This document shows positions 17,733 to 26,447 of a stretch of DNA of 40,719 nt, in pieces (within the stretch, counting starts at the first letter, position 1; each line of letters starts with the position of its first letter). Position numbers and translations under genes: made by a program. This DNA is from an uncultured Caulobacterales bacterium (GTDB taxonomy: Bacteria > Pseudomonadota > Alphaproteobacteria > Caulobacterales > Maricaulaceae), in the NCBI GenBank assembly GCA_937929915.1, contig CALFUN010000030.1:1-40719 (forward strand), written 5' to 3'. The notes beneath the pieces were generated by a model. The model was not told the origin of the DNA, did no database searches, and worked only from the letters and a program-made list of their open reading frames with translations.

Positions 17733-18320
17733 TTAAAACCGTTTAGACACTTTGGCACCTACAATATCGACGCCTTCATTGATATTTCCAAAAACTTGAC
17801 CGTTAGACAGATGTTCGCCAAATATTTCGGCGGCCCAGTCATTTGTAATACGATAACCGAGTGTGATTTGTTCGCGAAACAGGACGCGTGAACCAAATGA
17901 AATGTTTTCATTCCTGAGGTTTATGCGTTCGAAAAAATCAAGTTCATTATTCGGGTCAATAATGTTTGTTCCGTCATGAACGACAAGGCCAAAAGAAAAG
18001 TCACCATATAATTTATCGCCAAAGCTTTGACGCCACAATAGGCCAGCCCCGCCGAAAGATGTGTCGCCCTCTAAGTTTATTGTCGCATTGATATAGGGTT
18101 GCGGGGTGAGGGCCCATTTTAAAAACTCAGGCTCTTCAAAAATAATTTCTCCATTTATCGCAACGCTATTCTCTCGGCCATTAAAGACAGTAATGCCAAG
18201 GTCGATGATCTCTGTGTCGAAGTTGCTAATCCCAACTCTGATTTCGGAGACTTGGGCAAAGGCAGGAACCGCACTTAAAAGCAAGGTTAAATGTGCCGTG
18301 ATTAGAGTGCTATGCTTCAT
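17733..18320 (-). CDS. PagL-like outer-membrane protein (acyloxyacyl hydrolase family)
   Basis: 195 residues with a signal peptide ending AVPAFA-Q at about residue 22. The rest is made of alternating beta strands, ending in an aromatic residue (KRF), as expected of a small outer-membrane barrel. The stretches FGGAGLLWRQSFGDKLYGDF, GLVVHDG and EHLSNGQVFGNINEG match PagL-type lipid A 3-O-deacylases, including an H-x-S pair (H170, S172) and nearby acids (E182, D185). The position of the catalytic Glu is not certain, so activity is inferred. It lies between serA and purA on the minus strand and has its own leader of about 124 bases. Confidence 0.65.
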   Translation of the reverse strand: MKHSTLITAHLTLLLSAVPAFAQVSEIRVGISNFDTEIIDLGITVFNGRENSVAINGEIIFEEPEFLKWALTPQPYINATINLEGDTSFGGAGLLWRQSFGDKLYGDFSFGLVVHDGTNIIDPNNELDFFERINLRNENISFGSRVLFREQITLGYRITNDWAAEIFGEHLSNGQVFGNINEGVDIVGAKVSKRF

Positions 18321-18444
18321 AATTCCCCCCCAAGATATATATTTAAGATATAATCTTGTTCGAATGGGGGGAAGTTAAAGCCTAGTAACCTATCCGAGAG
18401 TTAATATGATAGGGTCCCAGCTAGACGTTGGGGCCTGAAGAATT

Positions 18445-20019
18445 TTATAGCTTCACCACATCGACAATTTTGACTTGATCTACGGCTTTAATCTGCGCGC
18501 AGACTTCTGGGTTGGGGGCTTCATCTATTGAGACAAGACAGACGGCATCGCCGCCTTGTGCCATACGGCCCAGTGAGAATGTCGCGATATTGATTTTTGC
18601 ATCACCAAGAAGATTTCCAAGCTTACCGATAAAGCCAGGGCGGTCTTCATTTCGAATATAAAGCATATTCTGCGAAAAGGCTGCGTCCATGGGGACGCCA
18701 AAAATACGGACAATACGCGGCTCTCCGCGATAAATCGTTCCGACAATCGCAAATTTACGCTCGGACGTTTCAACGGTGAGGCGGATGAGGCTTTCGGCCC
18801 GTTTTGCTTCGTCACTATAGCTTTCCGTCAAATTGATCCCGCGTTCTTTAGCCAGACCGGGCGCCGAGACCATATTCACATCTGGCATGGCAGATTTGAG
18901 CAACCCAGCCAGCGCTGCGGCTGACATGGGTTTGGTGTTAAGCTCTGAAACACTGCCTTTATAGGTGATTTCAATGGCTTTGACAGGCCCGCGTAAAAGC
19001 TGTCCTGTCATTGTACCAAGTTTATCGGCAAGATCTACCCAAGGCTTAAGACGAGGGGCTTCTTCGGCAGAAATGCTTGGTGTGTTCAGTGCATTACTAA
19101 CCGCGCCAGTGAGTAGATAATCTGCCATTTGTTCCGCGACCTGCACGGCGACATTTTCTTGGGCTTCTAAAGTGGATGCGCCTAAATGCGGGGTTGCAAT
19201 AAAGTTATCTGTCCCAAATAAAGGGTGGGTTTTGGCAGGCTCAACCGCAAATACATCAAGCGCGGCCGCGCGGACATGGCCCGCATCTAAAGCGTCTTTT
19301 AAAGCCTCTTCATCAACAAGTCCGCCGCGCGCGCAATTTACAATGATGATGCCCTTTTTGGTCATGCCTAGGCGCGCACGTGAGACGATACCTTTTGTGG
19401 CTTCGACAAGCGGGGTGTGCAAAGTAATGGCATCAGCGCGCTGGAATAATGTATCAAGATCAACCTTCTCAACGCCTAATTTCACGGCGCGTTCTTGGGT
19501 CAGGTAAGGGTCAAAGGCGATAACTTTCATCTTAAGACCTAAAGCGCGTTCCGCAACAAGCGCGCCAATATTGCCGCACCCAATAATACCAAGCGTTTTG
19601 TTAAACAGCTCAACACCTTTGAAATCTGACTTGGGCCATTCGCCATTTTGTGTACGCGTTGAGGCCGCTGGAATTTGCCGCGCGGCTGAAAACAACATCG
19701 CAATGGCATGTTCTGCCGTTGTAATGGCATTGCCAAATGGCGTATTCATGACAACAACACCGCGGTCAGTCGCCGCAGATATATCAATATTGTCAACACC
19801 AATACCAGCGCGGCCAATGACTTTTAGATTTTTCGCTGCTGCGATAATCTCTGCATCGGGGCGTGTTGTTGATCGGACAGCCAGGCCGTCATAATCAGCT
19901 ATGATTTTGATAAGTTCATCTTTGGATAAACCCGTAATGACATCAACATCTACGCCGCGCGTTTTAAAAACCTGCGTCGCTGCATTTGACATTTTATCAG
20001 CAATAAGAACTTTTGGCAT
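18445..20019 (-). CDS. serA: D-3-phosphoglycerate dehydrogenase
   Basis: 524 residues, the long three-domain form. The substrate/nucleotide-binding core has G-x-G-x-x-G at 147-152 and the catalytic set R231 (NCARGG), E260 and H278 (PHLGAS). An intervening allosteric-substrate-binding domain spans about 320-450. The C-terminal ACT domain (FIGKLGNLLGDAKINIATFSLGR) is the likely serine-sensing part. It catalyses the first step of serine synthesis. It starts two bases after the serC stop on the same strand, so the two form an operon. Confidence 0.97.
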   Translation of the reverse strand: MPKVLIADKMSNAATQVFKTRGVDVDVITGLSKDELIKIIADYDGLAVRSTTRPDAEIIAAAKNLKVIGRAGIGVDNIDISAATDRGVVVMNTPFGNAITTAEHAIAMLFSAARQIPAASTRTQNGEWPKSDFKGVELFNKTLGIIGCGNIGALVAERALGLKMKVIAFDPYLTQERAVKLGVEKVDLDTLFQRADAITLHTPLVEATKGIVSRARLGMTKKGIIIVNCARGGLVDEEALKDALDAGHVRAAALDVFAVEPAKTHPLFGTDNFIATPHLGASTLEAQENVAVQVAEQMADYLLTGAVSNALNTPSISAEEAPRLKPWVDLADKLGTMTGQLLRGPVKAIEITYKGSVSELNTKPMSAAALAGLLKSAMPDVNMVSAPGLAKERGINLTESYSDEAKRAESLIRLTVETSERKFAIVGTIYRGEPRIVRIFGVPMDAAFSQNMLYIRNEDRPGFIGKLGNLLGDAKINIATFSLGRMAQGGDAVCLVSIDEAPNPEVCAQIKAVDQVKIVDVVKL

Positions 20020-20021
20020 GA

Positions 20022-21200
20022 TTATAACTCCGCAATTTTCGTCTCAAAGGCCCAGTCGAGCCAAGGGGTGAGGGCTTCAAGGTCTGATTTTTCAATCAAA
20101 CCAGAGGCCCAGACACGAAACCCTGCGGGTGCCGTTTTATAAGATCCAAAATCGAGTGCGACCTGTTCATCGCCAAGGCATTTCACGATGGATTTGGCAA
20201 AGGCGGCTTGCGCCGCTTTGTCCAAAGCGGTTATGCGCGGATCAATAATTTTCATACAAACACCAGTATTGGAGCGCTCTTCTTTTTTCTCGGCAAGGTT
20301 GGCAATCCAATCTGTGCGCTCTATCCAATCATAAAGCACTTGTGCATTGGTATCGGCACGATCATGCATAAATTGCAATCCACCCTGTTCTTTGACCCAA
20401 TTTAGAGCGTCCAGATGATCTTCGACACAGAGTAGCGATGGTGTGTTGATCGTCGAGCCTTCGAATAAAGCTTCATTGAGTGTATTTGTGCCATCACCAT
20501 TTGGGCTGGTCATACGAAAGATTTTTGGCATTGGCCAAGGCGGGCTATATGTCTCTAAGCGCTCAACAGCGCGCGGGGAGAGAATGAGCATGCCGTGGCC
20601 CGCTTCGCCGCCCATATTTTTCTGCCAGCTATAGGTAACAACATCGAGCTTTGGCCAATCGAGTTCTTGCGCGAATACGGCTGAGGTTGCATCGCAAATC
20701 GTCAAGCCTTCGCGGTCTGCTGGGATAAAATCCGCATTTGGTACGCGCACACCTGCCGTGGTGCCGTTCCATGTAAAAACAAGGTCGCGATCGCCCGTAT
20801 AATCATGAACGGGCGGAAGGTGGCCATAATCTGCATTTAAAATGCGTAGGTCTTTTAAAGGGAGTTGGTTTTTGGCATCTGTAATCCAAGCCTTGCCGAA
20901 ATTCTCCCAAGCTGCCACATCAACGCCGCGCGGGCCAAGTAATGACCACATGGCCATTTCAACCGCGCCAGTATCAGAGGCAGGGACAATGGCGATGCGG
21001 TAATCTGCGGGGACTTGCAGAATCTCGCGGGTCAAATCGATAAGCTCTTTTAACTTGGACTTGCCAAGAGCTGAACGGTGTGACCTGCCGAGAGCGGCGT
21101 CATTTAAAACCGATAAGCTCCAACCGGGACGTTTTTTTGTGGGACCCGCACTAAAGCGAGGATCGACGGGCCGAGCCGTCGGTTTGGTGGCGATTGCCAT
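20022..21200 (-). CDS. serC: Phosphoserine aminotransferase
   Basis: 392 residues, the alphaproteobacterial type with the start region DPRFSAGPTKKRPGW. The pyridoxal-phosphate lysine is K194 in TYSWQKNMGGEAGHGML, with the cofactor-binding Asp at D170 (ICDATSAVFAQ). It converts 3-phosphohydroxypyruvate plus glutamate to phosphoserine, after SerA. GGAG eight bases upstream supports the ATG at 21200-21198. It is first in the serC-serA operon. A hairpin sits right in front of the ribosome-binding site, at the place where the serC leader RNA motif is known in alphaproteobacteria. Confidence 0.96.
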   Translation of the reverse strand: MAIATKPTARPVDPRFSAGPTKKRPGWSLSVLNDAALGRSHRSALGKSKLKELIDLTREILQVPADYRIAIVPASDTGAVEMAMWSLLGPRGVDVAAWENFGKAWITDAKNQLPLKDLRILNADYGHLPPVHDYTGDRDLVFTWNGTTAGVRVPNADFIPADREGLTICDATSAVFAQELDWPKLDVVTYSWQKNMGGEAGHGMLILSPRAVERLETYSPPWPMPKIFRMTSPNGDGTNTLNEALFEGSTINTPSLLCVEDHLDALNWVKEQGGLQFMHDRADTNAQVLYDWIERTDWIANLAEKKEERSNTGVCMKIIDPRITALDKAAQAAFAKSIVKCLGDEQVALDFGSYKTAPAGFRVWASGLIEKSDLEALTPWLDWAFETKIAEL

Positions 21201-21300
21201 AATATAATCTCCATCATCTGCGTTTTTGTACAGATGTCAAAGCGCTCCAGTAGGGGAACGTGGCCTGCGCGCGGGTTAAGGCAGGGCTTTGGCAATGTCA
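21201..21300 (-). promoter_or_regulatory. serC leader, candidate serC RNA motif
   Basis: On the minus strand the leader has a GC-rich stretch and then CATCTG (21236-21231) pairing with CAGATG (21220-21215). The stem is 6 bp with a 10-base loop, three bases before the GGAG ribosome-binding site. The alphaproteobacterial serC motif (one of the predicted leader RNAs in that class) is found at this place. I could not align it to the model, so the match rests on position and hairpin. Confidence 0.45.
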
Positions 21301-21404
21301 AGATAGGCAATCTGACAATAACAGAGCAACGCTACACAAAAACTATTGCGCTTAGATATTTCTGTTCATAGGGTGCAATAAGAAGTTGAAGTCTGGGGAG
21401 GCAT

Positions 21405-24017
21405 ATGCACCGTTTTTTTGGGTCGTTTATACGGCAATTAATAGTATTTTGTTTTATATTCGGTGGAGCATTTCAGGCTTATGCACAAAATATCGAAGAC
21501 TACATTAGTACCGCACCACAAGAAGCTTGGGTAGAGGTTCAACCTATACCGAGCGAAGACTTTGATCTGAGTAAAGATCAGAAGCTGTCCTATAAACTCA
21601 TTAGTCGGCAAAGTCATATTTCGAAGAGAGATAGGCGAAATTATCGCCGCTTCGTTTTGGATTTACAAACCGCCAGCGCTGTCGAAGATGAAGGTACAAT
21701 TACTGTTACATTTGACCCAAGTTACAAGAAAATAAAATTCCATCATATACGTGTATCTAATGCAGGTGGTACACGCGATGTTTTAGATTTATCTGAAGGT
21801 GAATTATTCCGAACAGAAACAGATAGAGATAAACTTCTATTTGATGGAACCCTTCAATTCAGTTTCGCCATAAAGGGATTGAAAGTCGGTGATCGACTTG
21901 ATTATGCTTACACGTCTTATGGTAAAAACCCAGCTTATAAGGATGGGTATTTTTTACGGCAATGGCAGGCTTATACAACCCCTACGCAACATTTATATCA
22001 CCGCATTAAGGTTGCGCCAGATATGCCTGTTTATACAAAATTACATGCTAATGCTGTTGCTCCAATGCGTACACAAAACGATCAATATACAATTTTTACA
22101 TCTAGCCTACGTGATGTTGAAGGATTGTCAGCCAATGATAATCGCCCATCATGGCATTATGGGTATCCAGCATTTGAATTATCTAGCTATGATAATTGGG
22201 CCGATGTTGGGAACCATTTTGCACCTTTTTATAATGTGCCTGAAACGATTGATCCTACCATTAAAGCTATTGCCGATGGAATTAGAAACGACACATCAGA
22301 CCCAAGAGAACAAACACGCCGCGCTCTGAATTATGTGCAAGAAAATATTCGCTATTTGGGCTTGGAGATAGGTGTTGGCGGCTTTAAACCTCGCCAACCA
22401 TCTCTCGTTTTTGAACGTAGATTTGGAGATTGTAAGGATGTGACTTTATTCTTACTGACCTTGTTAAAGGCTTTAGATGTCGACGCTGATCCTGTCCTTG
22501 TACATTCAACAGAGCGGGCTGGGTTTTTGATGGGTCTGGCTAATCATTGGGCTTTTGACCATGTTGTGGTTCGTGCAGAAATTGGCGGCACTGGTTATGT
22601 TCTAGATGCGACGCGTGGTAAGCAATTAGGCACGCTTGACAGGCTTGACCAAGGTGATTTCCAAAAAGGTTTGCGCTTGCGTGAAAATAGCTCAGCAATA
22701 ATAGACCTTCCGCAAACTAATTATGAATGGCGCAAAGATTTCTATGATGAATTTGACCTTACTTCTGACAAGAACGATATTTTATACACGCTGACGGCAA
22801 ATTATTACGGTGAAAATGCAGATAGTAATTATAGTTGGTATCAAGATGATGGATTGGCAGATATTGAGAAAAGTTTTTTCGAATATTTTGCAGATTTTTA
22901 TCCATCCATCAAAATTGAAAAACCAACAGAAGTTGAAGTGGATGAGCAAGAGGCTCGTTTCACTGTAAAAGCCTTTTATCGTATTGTTGATGGCTGGGAA
23001 TTGGATGAGGAGAATAATAAAAAAACAATCTGGGCGGTACCTTATGAATTACGTGCTGGATTTCCTGTTTTTAGCGGTGTTGAACGTACTGCCCCTTATG
23101 CGATTCCATATCCATCTAAGGTTCGCCAAGTTTTAGCCTTTAAAGTTGATGAACGGTATAGTTTTGATGAAGAAGACAAGCCTTATCAGACGGATGGTTT
23201 TGATTACAAAGAGATCAATAGTTTTGAAGATAACCTTTATAAAGAGGTTTATACCTATGAAACTAAGCAAGAATTTATCGCTCCAGATGATGCGGCCGAT
23301 GTCTTGGCATTTGTGAATGTGACGCGAGATGAGTTTGGGATCACGATTCAAGACGTTATAAATATTAAAGCAGATGATGCATTGTCTGAAACTGAATGGG
23401 AACAAATTTTTATAATTTTATTTGCCCTCATGGGCATTATAGCTGCTATATTTGCAGGTTTTTTTGGCATAAACAAAGATGCCGAATGGCGTGATAAATT
23501 GATTTTTCATCCTATCCCATTACCTAAGTTTATTATCTTGTCGATTCTAACTATCGGGCATTTCCAAATTTATTGGATATATAAAAATTGGCAGTGGATT
23601 AAGACAGTTCAAAAAGACGATGTTTGGCCAATTCCAAGGACGTTATTTGCAAGTTTCATGAACTTTGCTTTATTTTCAAGAATAGCTCAAGAAGGTGATG
23701 GTATATTACGTTATAAGTGGTTTGCAGCGTTAAGTGTTCCACTAGCTATACTCTATTTTGCGAGTTCCGTTCTTGATAGGGTGATTTTACGAGTGCCATC
23801 TTTACCAGATTGGGTTGCGACTGTCTCATTCTTATCTGTTTTTATTCTAGTACCTGTCGTATTACAGGTAAATAAATATAATACGAACAGCGATGATATT
23901 GTTGCTAGAAATGGAGCCTTTACATGGACAACATGGCTACTAATTGCATTTTACATACCGATTTTTCTTGTCGTTTGGTTTGGGAATGCGGTGATTCTTT
24001 GGGAGGTGTTTACGTAA
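21405..24017 (+). CDS. DUF3857/transglutaminase-like protein with C-terminal membrane domain
   Basis: 870 residues. A signal peptide (to about AQAYA-Q, residue 27) is followed by a DUF3857 beta-rich domain (about 60-250). A transglutaminase-like core has the full triad C343 (RFGDCKDVT), H386 (AFDHVVV) and D401 (VLDATRG). A further beta domain runs to about 650. After one helix (about 665-690) come about four more hydrophobic segments. These include FIILSILTIGHFQIYWIYKNW, a pattern also seen in DUF4234-like membrane domains. The protein would have the catalytic part in the periplasm. The substrate is unknown. The DNA is AT-richer than its neighbours. Confidence 0.8.
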   Translation: MHRFFGSFIRQLIVFCFIFGGAFQAYAQNIEDYISTAPQEAWVEVQPIPSEDFDLSKDQKLSYKLISRQSHISKRDRRNYRRFVLDLQTASAVEDEGTITVTFDPSYKKIKFHHIRVSNAGGTRDVLDLSEGELFRTETDRDKLLFDGTLQFSFAIKGLKVGDRLDYAYTSYGKNPAYKDGYFLRQWQAYTTPTQHLYHRIKVAPDMPVYTKLHANAVAPMRTQNDQYTIFTSSLRDVEGLSANDNRPSWHYGYPAFELSSYDNWADVGNHFAPFYNVPETIDPTIKAIADGIRNDTSDPREQTRRALNYVQENIRYLGLEIGVGGFKPRQPSLVFERRFGDCKDVTLFLLTLLKALDVDADPVLVHSTERAGFLMGLANHWAFDHVVVRAEIGGTGYVLDATRGKQLGTLDRLDQGDFQKGLRLRENSSAIIDLPQTNYEWRKDFYDEFDLTSDKNDILYTLTANYYGENADSNYSWYQDDGLADIEKSFFEYFADFYPSIKIEKPTEVEVDEQEARFTVKAFYRIVDGWELDEENNKKTIWAVPYELRAGFPVFSGVERTAPYAIPYPSKVRQVLAFKVDERYSFDEEDKPYQTDGFDYKEINSFEDNLYKEVYTYETKQEFIAPDDAADVLAFVNVTRDEFGITIQDVINIKADDALSETEWEQIFIILFALMGIIAAIFAGFFGINKDAEWRDKLIFHPIPLPKFIILSILTIGHFQIYWIYKNWQWIKTVQKDDVWPIPRTLFASFMNFALFSRIAQEGDGILRYKWFAALSVPLAILYFASSVLDRVILRVPSLPDWVATVSFLSVFILVPVVLQVNKYNTNSDDIVARNGAFTWTTWLLIAFYIPIFLVVWFGNAVILWEVFT

Positions 24018-24194
24018 ATGGGTTTGCGGGATGTGTGTTCAGCCTATCAGTATCTAAAGGTCGTCATCTTTAGAATGACATAAAATATAGTTGATTCAGG
24101 CTGTGTCCTCACATACGCGTCATTTGATATACATGTAGGAGTCTATTAATACGGCTCAAAAGCTCTCATACGGGCTAAGTAAAGGATACCTATA

Positions 24195-25364
24195 ATGGAT
24201 GATTTTAATAATGTTGACGCGACCAATGCTGATGTACGTGATGACGTTCAAGAGCGCTACGGCGCTGGTGCAAATGCTGTTGAGGCTGCGCTTTGCTGTC
24301 CTATCGACTATGATCCGCAATATTTGAAAATCATCCCGCAAGACGTTTTAGACCGTGATTACGGCTGTGGTGATCCCTCCCGTTATGTGCGCGAAGGCGA
24401 TATTGTTCTAGATCTTGGATCGGGCGGCGGAAAAATCTGTTTTATTGCGAGCCAAATTGTTGGCCCAAAGGGCAAGGTCATTGGCGTTGATATGACAGAT
24501 GATATGCTGGCACTTGCGCGCAAAAACGCTCCGATCATTGCCGAGCGTGTTGGCTATGCGAATGTAGACTTTAAACGTGGTCATATCGAAGATTTGAAAT
24601 TGGATATGGATGCACTAGATGCGTGGCTGACGAAAAACCCTGTAAAATCTGCGGCGGATATGGAGCGTATGGATGCTGAAATCCTGCGAATGAAAAGTGA
24701 GATGACACTCATTGCCGATAATTCGGTTGATGTGATTGTCTCAAATTGCGTTTTGAATCTTGTGTCAGATTCCAAAAAGAAGCAGCTTTTTGCAGAAATG
24801 TTCCGAGTGCTGAAAGTCGGCGGCCGCGTGGCTGTATCTGATATTATTTCGGACGAAGATAGTCCAGAGGCGTTGAAAAATGACGCGCGTCTCTGGTCAG
24901 GTTGTATCTCGGGCGCCTTGACTGAAATGGGTTTCATTCAAGCGCTTGAAGATGCAGGGTTTCACGGCATTCATGTTGACAAGTTTGAAGCTGAGCCTTG
25001 GCAGATTGTTGAAGGGATTGAATACCGGTCTGCGACATATTTGGCTTATAAGGGCAAACAAGGTGAGTGTCTTGAGAAGAACCAAGCTGTAATTTACAAA
25101 GGGCCATTTAGCTTTGTTAAAGATGATGATGGCCATGTTTTTGTGCGCGGCGAGCGCTCTGCGGTTTGCGAGAAAACCTTTAATTTGATGAAACGCGAGC
25201 CTTATGCTGACCTGTTCTATTTCGTAGAGCCATCTGTTCCTGTGACGGACCGTATTTTGTGGCCTGCTGAGGATTGCGGTGTTCGCCGCCGTGACCCGCA
25301 AGAGACAAAACGAGGCGCACCCAAGTTAACGACTGACCCTAGTCAGGGGAGTTCGTGCTGTTAA
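24195..25364 (+). CDS. ArsM-type arsenite S-adenosylmethionine methyltransferase
   Basis: 389 residues. A class I methyltransferase core has the SAM loop LDLGSGGGKI at 72-81 and VIGVD at 95-99. The three cysteines that define ArsM are in place: C58 (DYGCGDPS), C185 (SNCVLNLV) and C237 (WSGCISGA). There is also a CC pair at 34-35 and a CC at the very end. The long C-terminal part (KGKQGECLEKNQAVIYKGPF, RGERSAVCEKTFNLM) matches the ArsM subgroup associated with arsenosugar synthesis. No ars regulator, transporter or radical-SAM partner lies beside it. AAAGGA precedes the ATG. A good terminator follows. Confidence 0.8.
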   Translation: MDDFNNVDATNADVRDDVQERYGAGANAVEAALCCPIDYDPQYLKIIPQDVLDRDYGCGDPSRYVREGDIVLDLGSGGGKICFIASQIVGPKGKVIGVDMTDDMLALARKNAPIIAERVGYANVDFKRGHIEDLKLDMDALDAWLTKNPVKSAADMERMDAEILRMKSEMTLIADNSVDVIVSNCVLNLVSDSKKKQLFAEMFRVLKVGGRVAVSDIISDEDSPEALKNDARLWSGCISGALTEMGFIQALEDAGFHGIHVDKFEAEPWQIVEGIEYRSATYLAYKGKQGECLEKNQAVIYKGPFSFVKDDDGHVFVRGERSAVCEKTFNLMKREPYADLFYFVEPSVPVTDRILWPAEDCGVRRRDPQETKRGAPKLTTDPSQGSSCC

Positions 25365-25405
25365 AGTGCCATCAGCATAGGTGAATAACATTTTATAAAA
25401 ATAAA

Positions 25406-25432
25406 GGGTTTCGGTTCCTCGAAGCCTTTTTT
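25406..25432 (+). terminator. Intrinsic terminator after the arsM-type gene
   Basis: GGGTTTCG (25406-25413) pairs with CGAAGCC (25420-25426) with one bulge and a G-T pair. Six T follow (25427-25432). It lies about 42 bases after the stop at 25364. Confidence 0.8.
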
Positions 25433-25475
25433 ATCACGGCTAATCTATAAAATCCTATATATTTTGAGACACATA

Positions 25476-26339
25476 ATGAAAAATACCTTGAAAATTACAG
25501 TAGGTTTTGCGCTTGGGGTGATGATATTTGTTGCCTGCGCCCCCGTGACGGTTCTCAATGGTATTACGCCGTCGGGTAGTTTTTCGAAAGATAAAAATAT
25601 TAGCTTCGGCGAATTACCACGTCAGAAAATGGATGTTTATAAGGCTGATAAGCCGCGCGAGACTTCACCTGTTATCGTCTTTGTGCATGGCGGGTCATGG
25701 GATAGCGGCAGTAAAGATATTTATAAATTCCTCGCCGAAGGCTTTACCCAAGACGGCTTTGATGTGGTTGTGCCCAATTACCGCCTTTACCCAGAAGGCC
25801 GTTATCCGACATTTATGGAAGATAATGCGCTCGCAGTCGCTGAAACGGCGAAGCGTTTTCCGGGCCGCTCTATTGCTTTAATGGGACATTCGGCGGGGGG
25901 CTATAATGTGTTGATGCTTGGCCTTGTCCCGAAATATCTTGAAGCGGCGGGGGTGGAACGCTGTAGCCAAATCGCAGGCATCGCCGCCTTATCCGCGCCT
26001 GTAGGCATTGTGCCGCTCAAAGCAGAACCGCTCATTACGATTTTCCCAGATCGGTTTACCAAGGACGATGCGCCCCTTAATCTTGTTAACGGACCAGCGC
26101 CGCAGATGTTTCTTGCCAATGGCAAAGAGGACAAGACTGTCTATCCAGATAATGCCATCGCTTTGGGCCAGAAAATTACAGAGCGCGGCGGTCAGGCCGA
26201 GGTGAAAATCTATCCTGATATGAACCATACAGAAGCCGTGAAAGTCCTGTCTCGCCACTTCGATGGCGATGCGGAGCTAAAAGCGGATTTGGTGCGTTTC
26301 TTCGATAGTTTGCCGAAAAAAGGCGGGTCTTGTCAGTAA
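25476..26339 (+). CDS. Alpha/beta-hydrolase lipoprotein (carboxylesterase/BD-FAE-like)
   Basis: 287 residues from the ATG at 25476; a TTG at 25464 is four codons earlier but unlikely. The hydrophobic N-terminus ends in FVAC (C21), a probable lipidation site. The hydrolase motifs are HGGSW (oxyanion), the nucleophile in GHSAGG (S139), an aspartate in GKEDKTV (D219) and a histidine in MNHTEA (H251). It is an esterase or lipase-like enzyme of the HGG group, exported and membrane-anchored; the substrate is unknown. No strong ribosome-binding site was seen. Confidence 0.8.
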   Translation: MKNTLKITVGFALGVMIFVACAPVTVLNGITPSGSFSKDKNISFGELPRQKMDVYKADKPRETSPVIVFVHGGSWDSGSKDIYKFLAEGFTQDGFDVVVPNYRLYPEGRYPTFMEDNALAVAETAKRFPGRSIALMGHSAGGYNVLMLGLVPKYLEAAGVERCSQIAGIAALSAPVGIVPLKAEPLITIFPDRFTKDDAPLNLVNGPAPQMFLANGKEDKTVYPDNAIALGQKITERGGQAEVKIYPDMNHTEAVKVLSRHFDGDAELKADLVRFFDSLPKKGGSCQ

Positions 26340-26367
26340 GGCTTAAGGTGTTAAGCGGTATTGTGAA

Positions 26368-26382
26368 TTAACGCTTAATTAA
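26368..26382. promoter_or_regulatory. Exact TTAA-N7-TTAA (CtrA-box-like) motif upstream of the RDD gene
   Basis: TTAA at 26368-26371 and at 26379-26382 are spaced by seven bases, 65 bases before the ATG at 26448, a plausible promoter position. A short inverted repeat TTAAGCG/CGCTTAA (26351-26357, 26372-26378) overlaps it. The match alone could be chance. Confidence 0.4.
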
Positions 26383-26447
26383 CCGTACTTTTTTGGAAAA
26401 CCCTAAAATAATTTTGATACTCTCTCTTTGTCTAAGGGGAGAGAGAT

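Noticed and set aside
24063..24079. GTCAT/ATGAC hairpin before the arsM-type gene
   Set aside because: A five-base stem is too short to call a terminator or operator; no arsenic-regulator site was recognised.
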